This document shows positions 54,227 through 62,679 of a stretch of DNA of 64,000 nt, piece after piece. Position numbers and translations under genes: made by a program. This DNA comes from Roseovarius sp. TE539 (GTDB taxonomy: Bacteria > Pseudomonadota > Alphaproteobacteria > Rhodobacterales > Rhodobacteraceae): contig NZ_QNGB01000015.1 in NCBI RefSeq assembly GCF_003298505.1, forward strand, positions 1 to 64,000. The letters run 5' to 3'. The notes beneath the pieces were generated by a model. It had not been told where the DNA came from, ran no database searches, and saw only the letters and a program-made list of their open reading frames with translations. Numbering within the stretch: the first letter of the stretch is position 1; the number at the start of each line of letters is the position of its first letter.

Positions 54227-54250
54227 CCGTTCCCGCCGCGGCGGGAACGG
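54227..54250. terminator. Perfect palindrome between convergent genes
   Basis: CCGTTCCCGCCG (54227-54238) is followed directly by its exact reverse complement (54239-54250). It lies between the scsB stop (plus) and the end of the SHOCT protein gene (minus), so it probably acts as a terminator in both directions. No T-run is seen on either side. Confidence 0.55.
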
Positions 54251-54263
54251 CCGAGTGGCGGCC

Positions 54264-54584
54264 TCACTTTTCCAGCGCCTTGCGCCGACGGTCGAACTCC
54301 TCCTCGTCGATCTCGCCCGAAGCGAAGCGTTCGCGAAGGATTTCGAGCGCATCGCGCTTTCCGCGATTTCCGCCGCCCTGATTGTCGGTGAACCACTTCA
54401 CCGCGAACACGATGAGCGCGATGATGATGCCCCAGAACAGGATCATCATCAGCCCGCCGAACATACCATAGCCGCCACCCCACATCATGTGACCATATCC
54501 TCCCTGCCAGTTTTCCCCGGGGTCCGCGGCGGCCAGTGTCGGCGCCGCAAGCCCGATGGTCGTCCAGATTGCCGCTTGTCTCAT
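54264..54584 (-). CDS. SHOCT-domain membrane protein
   Basis: Protein of 106 residues with a signal-like start (AAIWTTIGLAAPTLAAADP), a Gly/Met/Trp-rich patch (HMMWGGGYGMFGGLMM), one membrane segment (ILFWGIIIALIVFAVKWF), and a C-terminal SHOCT motif (DALEILRERFASGEIDEEEFDRRRKALE). Such proteins are frequent beside copper systems; function unknown. It is downstream of copS with one base between and is likely co-expressed with copRS. Confidence 0.82.
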   Translation of the reverse strand: MRQAAIWTTIGLAAPTLAAADPGENWQGGYGHMMWGGGYGMFGGLMMILFWGIIIALIVFAVKWFTDNQGGGNRGKRDALEILRERFASGEIDEEEFDRRRKALEK

Positions 54585-54585
54585 T

Positions 54586-56007
54586 TCAGGTCTCCTTCTG
54601 CTTTGTCTGGTCGTTGTTTTGTGCGTCCTCCGCCAGCGGGATGAAGATCGACGCCTTCAGACCGCCTTCGGCCCGATTTTCAAGCCGGATGTCGCCCCCG
54701 TGTCCGCGCACGATCGCCCGCGCGATGGCAAGGCCCAGCCCGTGGCCGCCCGTTTCGAGCGAACGGGACGCTTCCAGCCGGTGAAACGGCGCGAAGACCT
54801 CGTCGAGCTCTTCCTCGGGGATGCCGGGGCCATGATCGGTGATCTCGATCACCAGATCGTCGCCCGCGCGGTGCCAGCCGACCGTGGCGCCGCCCCCGTA
54901 GCGGGTGGCGTTCTCGACCAGGTTGCGAACGGCCCTGCGCAGGGCGAGCGGGCGAATGCGCACCGTCATCGGCGGGCCGCCGGTCAGCACGAACGGCGTG
55001 GCCTTGTCACCCGCCAGGGTTTCGAGCCAATCGGGCAGGTCGACGAGCTCCGAGGCTTCGCGCCCGGCCAGCCCCTCGGCGAAGTTGAGCGTGGCCTCGG
55101 CCATCGTCTGCATCTCGTCGATGGAGGCGATCAGGCTCTCGCGGGTCTCCACGTCCTCGACGAGTTCTGCATCGAACCGCATCGCCGTGAGGGGCGATCG
55201 CAGATCATGGCTGACCGCGGCGAGAATGCGTGTGCGGTCCGCGACAAATCGCGTCAGCCGATCCTGCATGCGATTGAACGCGCGGGTGAGGTCGCGCACC
55301 TCGTCGGGGCCGGCGACAGGCAGCGGCTCACGCACGTCGCCGCGCCCCAGGCCCTCGGCGGCGCGCGACAGATCGCGGAGCGGCCCGGTCAGACGGGTCA
55401 TCACGAACCAGAACGCCGCGACGAGGATCAACCCGGCCGTCAGCCCGAAGGCGAGAAAGGAGGAAAGAGGCCATTGCAAGGGCGGGCGTTCGAACCGCGT
55501 GGCGACGTTCAGCCACTGACCGCCGGAGAGCGCGATGGACAAAGTCATCTCGACCGCCTGCATTCGGCCGCGCATCATGTCCTGATGCATCTCGGCCATT
55601 TGCGGGGACAGATTCGGGATCGGATGAAGAGGGAGGGTGGTTTCCCTCAGGTTGACCCTGATGTCGCGACTGAAGCTGTCGTCAAGCAAGGCCCGGACCC
55701 GCGTTTCGATGTAGTCTGCGTGATGATGGTCGGGCACGGTGACGCTTGGCGCGGGCGCAAGATCGAACCGCACGAGCGGTGAGTTCGCCGCCCGCACGAT
55801 GGACGCGGACAGATCGGGCGGCGCTTCCTCCAGCAGCCGCACGACATTGGCGGCGCGCCCGGCCGCCTCGAAGCCGAGGGCGGCGCGGACGGCAAGGCTG
55901 CGTTCGTCCGCGAAGAGCCACAGGCTCACCACCTGCGCCATGGCCAGGGCCCCGAGGATGAGAAGCACGAGTTGCGCGCGCAAGGTGCCGATCCGCGGCC
56001 GGGTCAT
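54586..56007 (-). CDS. copS: Copper-associated sensor histidine kinase (CopS/CusS-like)
   Basis: Membrane kinase of 473 residues: TM1 near residues 10-30, a periplasmic sensor of about 150 residues with His/Met residues (LHPIPNLSPQMAEMHQDMMRGRM), and TM2 around FGLTAGLILVAAFWFVM. HAMP, the phospho-acceptor His in AAVSHDLRSPLTAMRFD, and the ATPase domain with LVENATRYGG, DHGPGIPEEEL and GHGLGLAIAR follow. It partners the regulator encoded upstream, overlapping by four bases. Copper as signal is inferred from the island and the His/Met-rich loop. Confidence 0.88.
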   Translation of the reverse strand: MTRPRIGTLRAQLVLLILGALAMAQVVSLWLFADERSLAVRAALGFEAAGRAANVVRLLEEAPPDLSASIVRAANSPLVRFDLAPAPSVTVPDHHHADYIETRVRALLDDSFSRDIRVNLRETTLPLHPIPNLSPQMAEMHQDMMRGRMQAVEMTLSIALSGGQWLNVATRFERPPLQWPLSSFLAFGLTAGLILVAAFWFVMTRLTGPLRDLSRAAEGLGRGDVREPLPVAGPDEVRDLTRAFNRMQDRLTRFVADRTRILAAVSHDLRSPLTAMRFDAELVEDVETRESLIASIDEMQTMAEATLNFAEGLAGREASELVDLPDWLETLAGDKATPFVLTGGPPMTVRIRPLALRRAVRNLVENATRYGGGATVGWHRAGDDLVIEITDHGPGIPEEELDEVFAPFHRLEASRSLETGGHGLGLAIARAIVRGHGGDIRLENRAEGGLKASIFIPLAEDAQNNDQTKQKET

Positions 56008-56726
56008 TCGACCACCTCGACATCGGCGTTCAGACTGTAGCCCTGGCTTCGCACGGTGGTGATAAGCGTCGGGCGCAACGGGTCCATCTCGATCTTGCGC
56101 CGCAGCCGGCTGATCTGGTTGTCGATCGTGCGATCGAGCGGCCCCGCCGCGCGCCCCGCCGTGAGGTCGAGTATCTGCTCGCGGCTCAGAACCGTGCGCG
56201 GACGCGCCAAAAGGACCGTCAACAGCCGGAAATCCGCCGTCGTCAGTTGCACGCGATTGCCGTCCCGGTCGGTCAGCATGTGCGCGTCGGTATCGAGCGT
56301 CAGTCCGCCGAACCGCAGGATGCGCCCCGAAAGCGGTCCGGCCTCAAGTCTCTCCTCGGGGGCGCGGCGCAGGACCGCCTTGATCCGTGCCAGAAGCTCG
56401 CGCGGGTTGAACGGTTTCGGCAGATAGTCGTCCGCGCCGATCTCGAGGCCTACGATCCGGTCCTGATCCTGCCCGAGGGCCGTGAGCATGATGATCGGAA
56501 GCCGTTTCTCGGCCGACAGGCGCTTGCAGATCGAAAGCCCGTCCTCGCCCGGCATCATGACGTCGAGCACCATCAGGTCGAAGTGACCTTTCGCGAGCTT
56601 TTCTTCCATCTCCCGGGCATCCTTGGCCGCCGTCGCCCGCATGCCATTGCGTTCCAGAAATCGCGTGACCGAGTCCCGAATCTGGCGGTGATCATCGACG
56701 ACGAGGATATGCGGCAAACTGTTCAT
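56004..56726 (-). CDS. copR: OmpR-family response regulator (CopR-like)
   Basis: Response regulator of 240 residues. The receiver has ILVVDDHRQIRDS, phospho-acceptor Asp in LMVLDVMMPGEDG and Lys in YLPKPFNPRELLARI. The winged-helix effector contains LTTADFRLLTVLLARPRTVLSREQILDLT and RTIDNQISRLRRKIE. It is the best candidate to bind the tandem TGTATCC-like sites found at 51352, 56799-56815 and 62050. Start: ATG 56726, or 56735 three codons earlier; both have weak RBSs. Autoregulation is likely because a site lies upstream of its own promoter. Confidence 0.9.
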   Translation of the reverse strand: MNSLPHILVVDDHRQIRDSVTRFLERNGMRATAAKDAREMEEKLAKGHFDLMVLDVMMPGEDGLSICKRLSAEKRLPIIMLTALGQDQDRIVGLEIGADDYLPKPFNPRELLARIKAVLRRAPEERLEAGPLSGRILRFGGLTLDTDAHMLTDRDGNRVQLTTADFRLLTVLLARPRTVLSREQILDLTAGRAAGPLDRTIDNQISRLRRKIEMDPLRPTLITTVRSQGYSLNADVEVVE

Positions 56727-56768
56727 AGTTCTCATTTGGCAGTGTGGCGGCGCGCGGTCAGCACCGGG

Positions 56769-56815
56769 ATTGTAGCGCTTTGTATCAGCTACGCGCCTTG
56801 CGACAAACGGATACA
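56769..56815 (-). promoter_or_regulatory. Divergent copRS / EF-hand gene control region with CopR-like boxes
   Basis: On the minus strand TGTATCC (56815-56809) is followed 10 bp later by TGTCGCA (56805-56799). A good -10 TACAAT (56774-56769) is positioned to serve copR. On the plus strand TGTAGCG (56771-56777) and TGTATCA (56781-56787) are also 10 bp apart, although the first overlaps that -10. The arrangement would let CopR control itself and the EF-hand/CopA unit. Confidence 0.5.
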
Positions 56816-56896
56816 AGATCGGGAATGACGCGGCCTTGGCGGTCCTTCATGTCTTCCCATGTCGGTGAGGCGTTTCTCACGGAAAAGGAGACAGAC

Positions 56897-57508
56897 ATGA
56901 ATACCAGAGCGAAACTCGCAGCAACAACCGCCATCTTTATGGCTCTGGGCGGAGCAGCCCTGGCCGCAGGCAATCACGGGCATGATGGCCAGGGTGCTCC
57001 GGGAGCGCAGGGTCCGGCCGCCGGAAATCATGACATGATGCAGATGATGATGCGGATGCATCGGCAAATGATGAAGGGCGGCATGGGCATGATGGGCTCC
57101 GGTGGGCCCATGGGCCAGGGCATGATGGGCGGCGGCGCGTCGCTGATGGGCATGGGCCTGGAGCGGTTCGACGCCGATGGCGATGGCACGGTGACGCCCG
57201 AAGAAGCCCACGAAGGATTGCAGGCCCTGCTGGCGGAATACGATGCCGATGGCGACGAAACCCTGTCGATCGCCGAATTCGAGACGCTCCACGGCGCGCT
57301 CATCCGCGAAACCATGGTGGACCGCTTCCAGTTCCTCGACGACGATGGCGACGGCGCGGTGACGGTGGCAGAAATCGTCAAGCCCGCTGACATGATGGAA
57401 CGCATGCAGACGATGCGCGACGGCATGATGCCCGGACCGAATGGTGGCATGCAGCGCGACGGCGGTATGATGGGGACACCCGGCCAGGATCGGATGGGCA
57501 ACAACTGA
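56897..57508 (+). CDS. Exported Met-rich EF-hand protein
   Basis: Periplasmic protein of 203 residues with a signal peptide (MALGGAALAAGNHGH). A very Met/His-rich region (about 46-86, with MMQMMMRMHRQMMKGGMGMM) is followed by three EF-hand-like loops: DADGDGTVTPEE (92-103), DADGDETLSIAE (116-127) and DDDGDGAVTVAE (148-159). The Met patch suits Cu(I); the loops suit Ca(II). The tail is again Met/Gly-rich. The ATG at 56897 has AAGGAG. It opens the plus-strand unit leading to the Cu ATPase. A copper-storage or copper/calcium-sensing role is inferred. Confidence 0.85.
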   Translation: MNTRAKLAATTAIFMALGGAALAAGNHGHDGQGAPGAQGPAAGNHDMMQMMMRMHRQMMKGGMGMMGSGGPMGQGMMGGGASLMGMGLERFDADGDGTVTPEEAHEGLQALLAEYDADGDETLSIAEFETLHGALIRETMVDRFQFLDDDGDGAVTVAEIVKPADMMERMQTMRDGMMPGPNGGMQRDGGMMGTPGQDRMGNN

Positions 57509-57530
57509 GCCCGCCTTGCCGCCACTCCTC

Positions 57531-57559
57531 GCCCGGTCCCGCATCCTGCGGGGCCGGGC
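57531..57559 (+). other. Intra-operon hairpin
   Basis: GCCCGG, one unpaired base, CCCGCA, then the mirrored TGCGGG, one base, CCGGGC around a TCC loop. The stem lies between the EF-hand gene and the DUF302 gene. It may be a partial terminator or an mRNA-stabilising structure giving the first gene more product. Confidence 0.45.
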
Positions 57560-57583
57560 CCAACTCCTGAAAGGACAGACAGA

Positions 57584-57970
57584 ATGGCATACACACATGA
57601 CCGCCTGCTGGCGGATACCGACATCGACGACGCAGAGACCCGCGTGCGCGCGGCGCTGACGGACGCTGGTTTCGGCGTTCTGACCGAGATCGACGTCAAG
57701 GCGACGATGAAGAAAAAGATCGACAAGGACATGGACGGCTACAAGGTCCTTGGCGCCTGCAATCCGAACATGGCCTGGCAGGCCATGGGCCTCGAGCCGC
57801 GGATCGGCGCGATGTTGCCCTGCAACGTGATCCTGCGCAGCGTGGACGGCGGCACCGAGGTGAGCGCCATCGACCCGGTTGCCTCGATGCAGGCAGTTGA
57901 CAATGCCGAGCTGCACAAGGTCGCCGGTCAGGTCCGCGACATGCTCGTGCGCGCAGTGGATGCGGCCTGA
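57584..57970 (+). CDS. DUF302-family protein
   Basis: Cytosolic protein of 128 residues with the DUF302 pattern: AETRVRAALTDAGFGVLTEIDVKATMKKKID, then KVLGACNPNMAWQAMGLEPRIGAMLPCNVILR and a C-terminal MQAVDNAELHKVAGQVRDML. The family has conserved Cys residues in GACNP and LPCNV and is common near sulfur and heavy-metal genes; its biochemical role is unclear. It follows the EF-hand gene by 75 bp, with a hairpin between them, and precedes the rhodanese by 12 bp. Confidence 0.9.
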   Translation: MAYTHDRLLADTDIDDAETRVRAALTDAGFGVLTEIDVKATMKKKIDKDMDGYKVLGACNPNMAWQAMGLEPRIGAMLPCNVILRSVDGGTEVSAIDPVASMQAVDNAELHKVAGQVRDMLVRAVDAA

Positions 57971-57982
57971 AGGAGACAACCG

Positions 57983-58456
57983 ATGACAACGGCACACGGT
58001 CGGCGCGTCTTCATTCTTGGGCTGGCGGCAGCGCCTGTCACCCTCATCACGTCCCCCCTGACCGCACAGGCCCGGACAATCTGGTCGGCGGAGGAGGCCT
58101 ATGACGCCCTTCTTGCAGACAGCGCGCGCGTCGTCGATGTGCGGTCGCGCGAGGAGTGGCTGGAAACCGGCGTCGGGGCCGGGGTCTGGCCGATCAGCAT
58201 GCACGAGGACCGATTTCCGGATCGCCTCTTTGCGGCGAAGGCGCTGGCCGGCTCCCGCGATGTCGGCCTGATCTGCGCGACCGGGGGGCGTTCGGCGTCC
58301 CTGCTTCGTGCGCTCCGGCAGGCTCGTTACGAGGGCTACGTGGACATCTCCGAGGGCATGCTGGGGTCTCGCCGGGGTCCCGGCTGGCTTGCTGCCGGTC
58401 TGCCCGTGGTTCCGCTGGACGCGGCGCTTGCCTCGACGCCGGAGGACCTTGCCTGA
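57983..58456 (+). CDS. Exported rhodanese-like protein
   Basis: Protein of 157 residues with an N-terminal signal (RVFILGLAAAPVTLITSPLTAQA) and one rhodanese domain: ARVVDVRSREEWLETG and the active-site loop LICATGGRSASLLRAL with the persulfide Cys. It may transfer or trap sulfur in the periplasm, where it could bind Cu(I). It lies 12 bp after DUF302 and overlaps little with the next gene, within one unit. Confidence 0.87.
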   Translation: MTTAHGRRVFILGLAAAPVTLITSPLTAQARTIWSAEEAYDALLADSARVVDVRSREEWLETGVGAGVWPISMHEDRFPDRLFAAKALAGSRDVGLICATGGRSASLLRALRQARYEGYVDISEGMLGSRRGPGWLAAGLPVVPLDAALASTPEDLA

Positions 58457-58457
58457 C

Positions 58458-59189
58458 GTGCCCGAAGAGAGTGCCTCGAAGAGAAATAACTACCTGTTCC
58501 TCGGCAAGGGTGCCGCCCTTGTCGTCGGTGCTCTCCTTGGGCTGGGCCTCGTAGGCTGGGCTACAGGATGGTGGTCGTTCGACCTGGACCGGGTGACGGT
58601 CGAGACGTGGGTCGCGCGCGCCGGATCTCTGGGTCCACTCGCAATTGTCTTCCTCATGACGGTCGCGGTCGTCGCCAGCCCCATTCCCAGCGCACCGATC
58701 GCACTGGCCTCGGGAGCCGCTTATGGTCACTACGCCGGCACTCTCTATGTCGCACTCGGATCCGAGCTCGGCGCACTTGCGGCCTTCCTCACCGCTCGCG
58801 GGCTGGGACGTGGACCGGTCGAGCGACTTCTCGGGGAAAAATCCGATTACGGTCTGCTGGGCTCACAGAACGCACTGACGCTCACGGTTTTCGTGAGCCG
58901 CCTTCTGCCCTTCGTCTCATTCGACGCGATAAGCTATGCTGCGGGGCTCAGTTGCCTTCACTTCTGGCGCTTCGCCCTGGCCACGATGGCCGGCATCCTG
59001 CCCGCGAGTTTCGTGCTCGCGCATTTTGGCAGCGCTGCGATGGACGGCACCTTCGGCAGCGCGGAATGGATCGCCCTCGGACTGGGCCTCATGACGGGCC
59101 TTCCCCTTGTGCTGGTTGCGCTTCGCCGTGGCGCAACTTCGAGAAAAGACGATCCGGCGAAAGACACCACGGAGGCCAGTCAAACATGA
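58458..59189 (+). CDS. VTT/DedA-family membrane protein (TVP38/TMEM64-like)
   Basis: Membrane protein of 243 residues with five or six segments. It has the VTT-domain signature: MTVAVVASPIPSAPIALASGAAYGHYAGTLYVALGSELGALAAFLTARGLGR, and FVSRLLPFVSFDAISYAAGLSCLHFWRF. The family moves lipids or small solutes; mercury- and selenite-linked roles are reported in some. The start is uncertain: GTG 58458 is used, TTG 58449 is possible. Its stop overlaps an ATG at 59186 that begins a truncated permease fragment. Confidence 0.84.
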   Translation: MPEESASKRNNYLFLGKGAALVVGALLGLGLVGWATGWWSFDLDRVTVETWVARAGSLGPLAIVFLMTVAVVASPIPSAPIALASGAAYGHYAGTLYVALGSELGALAAFLTARGLGRGPVERLLGEKSDYGLLGSQNALTLTVFVSRLLPFVSFDAISYAAGLSCLHFWRFALATMAGILPASFVLAHFGSAAMDGTFGSAEWIALGLGLMTGLPLVLVALRRGATSRKDDPAKDTTEASQT

Positions 59190-59326
59190 GTTCCGACTAC
59201 CAACAGAACAGCCTCAGCATGCCCGACGCCGTGGCGATGGAAACGGGCGTGGTGATCGGGGCCGGTGGAAATGAGAGGATCGGCGCATCGCACCTTGACC
59301 TTCCCACTACTGGAAGCCCTACATGA
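59186..59326 (+). pseudogene. Truncated N-terminus of an APC-type amino-acid permease
   Basis: A 46-codon frame starts in an ATGA overlap with the VTT gene. Its first 27 residues (YQQNSLSMPDAVAMETGVVIGAG and flanks) match the start of APC permeases, which normally run on as NSLS-x-x-GAVAMGTGVMIGAGIF. After GAG the match is lost and the frame ends at 59326. The second half of this frame contains the CueR-like promoter of the next gene. Some product may still be made, but it has no membrane segment. Confidence 0.6.
59295..59325 (+). promoter_or_regulatory. CueR/MerR-type promoter of the Cu ATPase
   Basis: TTGACC (-35, 59295-59300) and TACATG (-10, 59320-59325) are separated by 19 bases. The spacer holds the dyad CTTCC-N7-GGAAG (59300-59316). 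This closely follows the E. coli copA promoter, which also has TTGACCTTCCC and CTGGAAG with a 19-bp spacer. MerR-type activators work on such long spacers. No MerR-family gene is in this window, so the regulator would act in trans. Confidence 0.7.
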
Positions 59327-59351
59327 GCCGTAGATGCAAAGGGGATAAACG

Positions 59352-61691
<2,340 letters not shown>

Positions 61692-62121
61692 TGGAACGAC
61701 GACAATCATGACGAGCGTACATCACGGGCCAATACCAGCGTATTCGGGGTCCGGGTCGGCCGTTGATATCTGAGCGTTCACAACGGTCGGTAACCGCATT
61801 CATCGCTTAACTGGAAAACCTCGATCAGGTCTGCTTCAACCTGCTGTTACCCGAAACAGTTGCGGCATAACCGAGGTGGAAAACCACTTACATAATGCCC
61901 GTAACCTGTTCAGATCACCCGAGTCACCTAGCACGATTTAACTGGAAGACATAGCGAACCTTTCCTCATAACATCGAGTCACTGGGTATCGGTACTGATA
62001 TCCAGTGATAAAAGTTCGAGACAAATCTGGGCTTTAGGGGCATAATGATTGTAACGAAATGTATCCTTGATCTTTCGCTATAAACGCACTCTGTTACCGA
62101 CGAATAGCATCGCGGGGACTT
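61692..62121. other. Lower-GC intergenic stretch after copA
   Basis: About 430 bases with visibly lower GC than the flanking genes, no credible gene on either strand and no recognised RNA. The right end holds the CopR-like promoter at 62050-62097. The rest may be the remains of a deleted gene. Confidence 0.5.
62050..62097 (+). promoter_or_regulatory. CopR-type promoter, second copy
   Basis: TGTAACG (62050-62056) and TGTATCC (62060-62066) lie 10 bp apart, directly followed by TTGATC (62067-62072). After 19 bases comes TGTTAC (62092-62097). Element order and every spacing equal those at 51352-51399, and most of the box and -35 positions are identical. It should drive the gene at 62122 and perhaps the oxidase at 62680. 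Confidence 0.62.
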
Positions 62122-62457
62122 ATGCGTTTCTTCAGACTGACACGGATGGCTCATATTCTGTCGCTCATCTTGCTGATGGGTGTGGCGCTGCCATTTGTCG
62201 GGCCCGGCGCAGGTTCGCTGCAAGGAAATCAGGGTGATGTTATCGCGATGGATGTTCGCGACTGTGGCGAACATTTCATGTCGGGCAATTCTATCTCCGT
62301 CTGCCCGGGTGCAATGGTACACTGTGTCACATTTACCAATGTGGATCATTCACTGCGCGAACCGCAATTTTTTGTCGTTCATGTTTATCATCGGTCAAGT
62401 CCAGTCGACGCAGAGAGCTTGACGCCGGAAGCATCTTCACCCCCGCCTCGAGCCTAA
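62122..62457 (+). CDS. Small exported Cys/His-containing protein, function unknown
   Basis: Protein of 111 residues with an N-terminal hydrophobic signal (AHILSLILLMGVALPFVGPGAG). The mature part contains VRDCGEHFMSGNSISVCPGAMVHCVTF, with three Cys plus His and Met residues that could bind copper, and a Pro-rich end. The ATG has GGGGA upstream. It stands right after a CopR-type promoter and 222 bp before the large oxidase, so a copper role is likely but no family is recognised. Confidence 0.7.
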   Translation: MRFFRLTRMAHILSLILLMGVALPFVGPGAGSLQGNQGDVIAMDVRDCGEHFMSGNSISVCPGAMVHCVTFTNVDHSLREPQFFVVHVYHRSSPVDAESLTPEASSPPPRA

Positions 62458-62561
62458 TAAGCTTCGTTTCCATTCCTGCAGCACACGTCTGCGGTCTCAA
62501 TTCGCGTCCAGGTTAGAATGGGTGTGAGCGTACGAAGAAGGTGCTGCCTGGGACAGCGTCT

Positions 62562-62608
62562 GAACACCTCGGGCGTTCGTCGGAACACCTCGGGCGTTCG
62601 TCGGAACA
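62562..62608. repeat. 21-bp tandem repeat, 2.2 copies
   Basis: Two exact copies of a 21-base unit that starts GAACACCTCGGG and ends CGTTCGTCG (62562-62582 and 62583-62603), followed by five bases of a third. It lies between the gene at 62122 and the oxidase at 62680. It has no evident coding role. Confidence 0.85.
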
Positions 62609-62630
62609 ATCCTTCTAAAGCAAATTCAGC

Positions 62631-62648
62631 TTCGCCCTTTCGGGCGAA
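62631..62648. other. Hairpin in the oxidase leader
   Basis: TTCGCCC (62631-62637) and GGGCGAA (62642-62648) form a 7-bp stem with loop TTTC, about 30 bases upstream of the oxidase ATG. It could end the upstream transcript or shape the leader of the oxidase mRNA. Confidence 0.45.
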
Positions 62649-62679
62649 CCTTCGCGTAAATCATCAAAAGGAAAAGAGC

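Noticed and set aside
56771-56787. A firm plus-strand CopR promoter for the EF-hand gene
   Set aside because: The box pair is imperfect, its first half overlaps the likely -10 of copR, and no convincing -35/-10 follows at the spacing seen in the other two sites.
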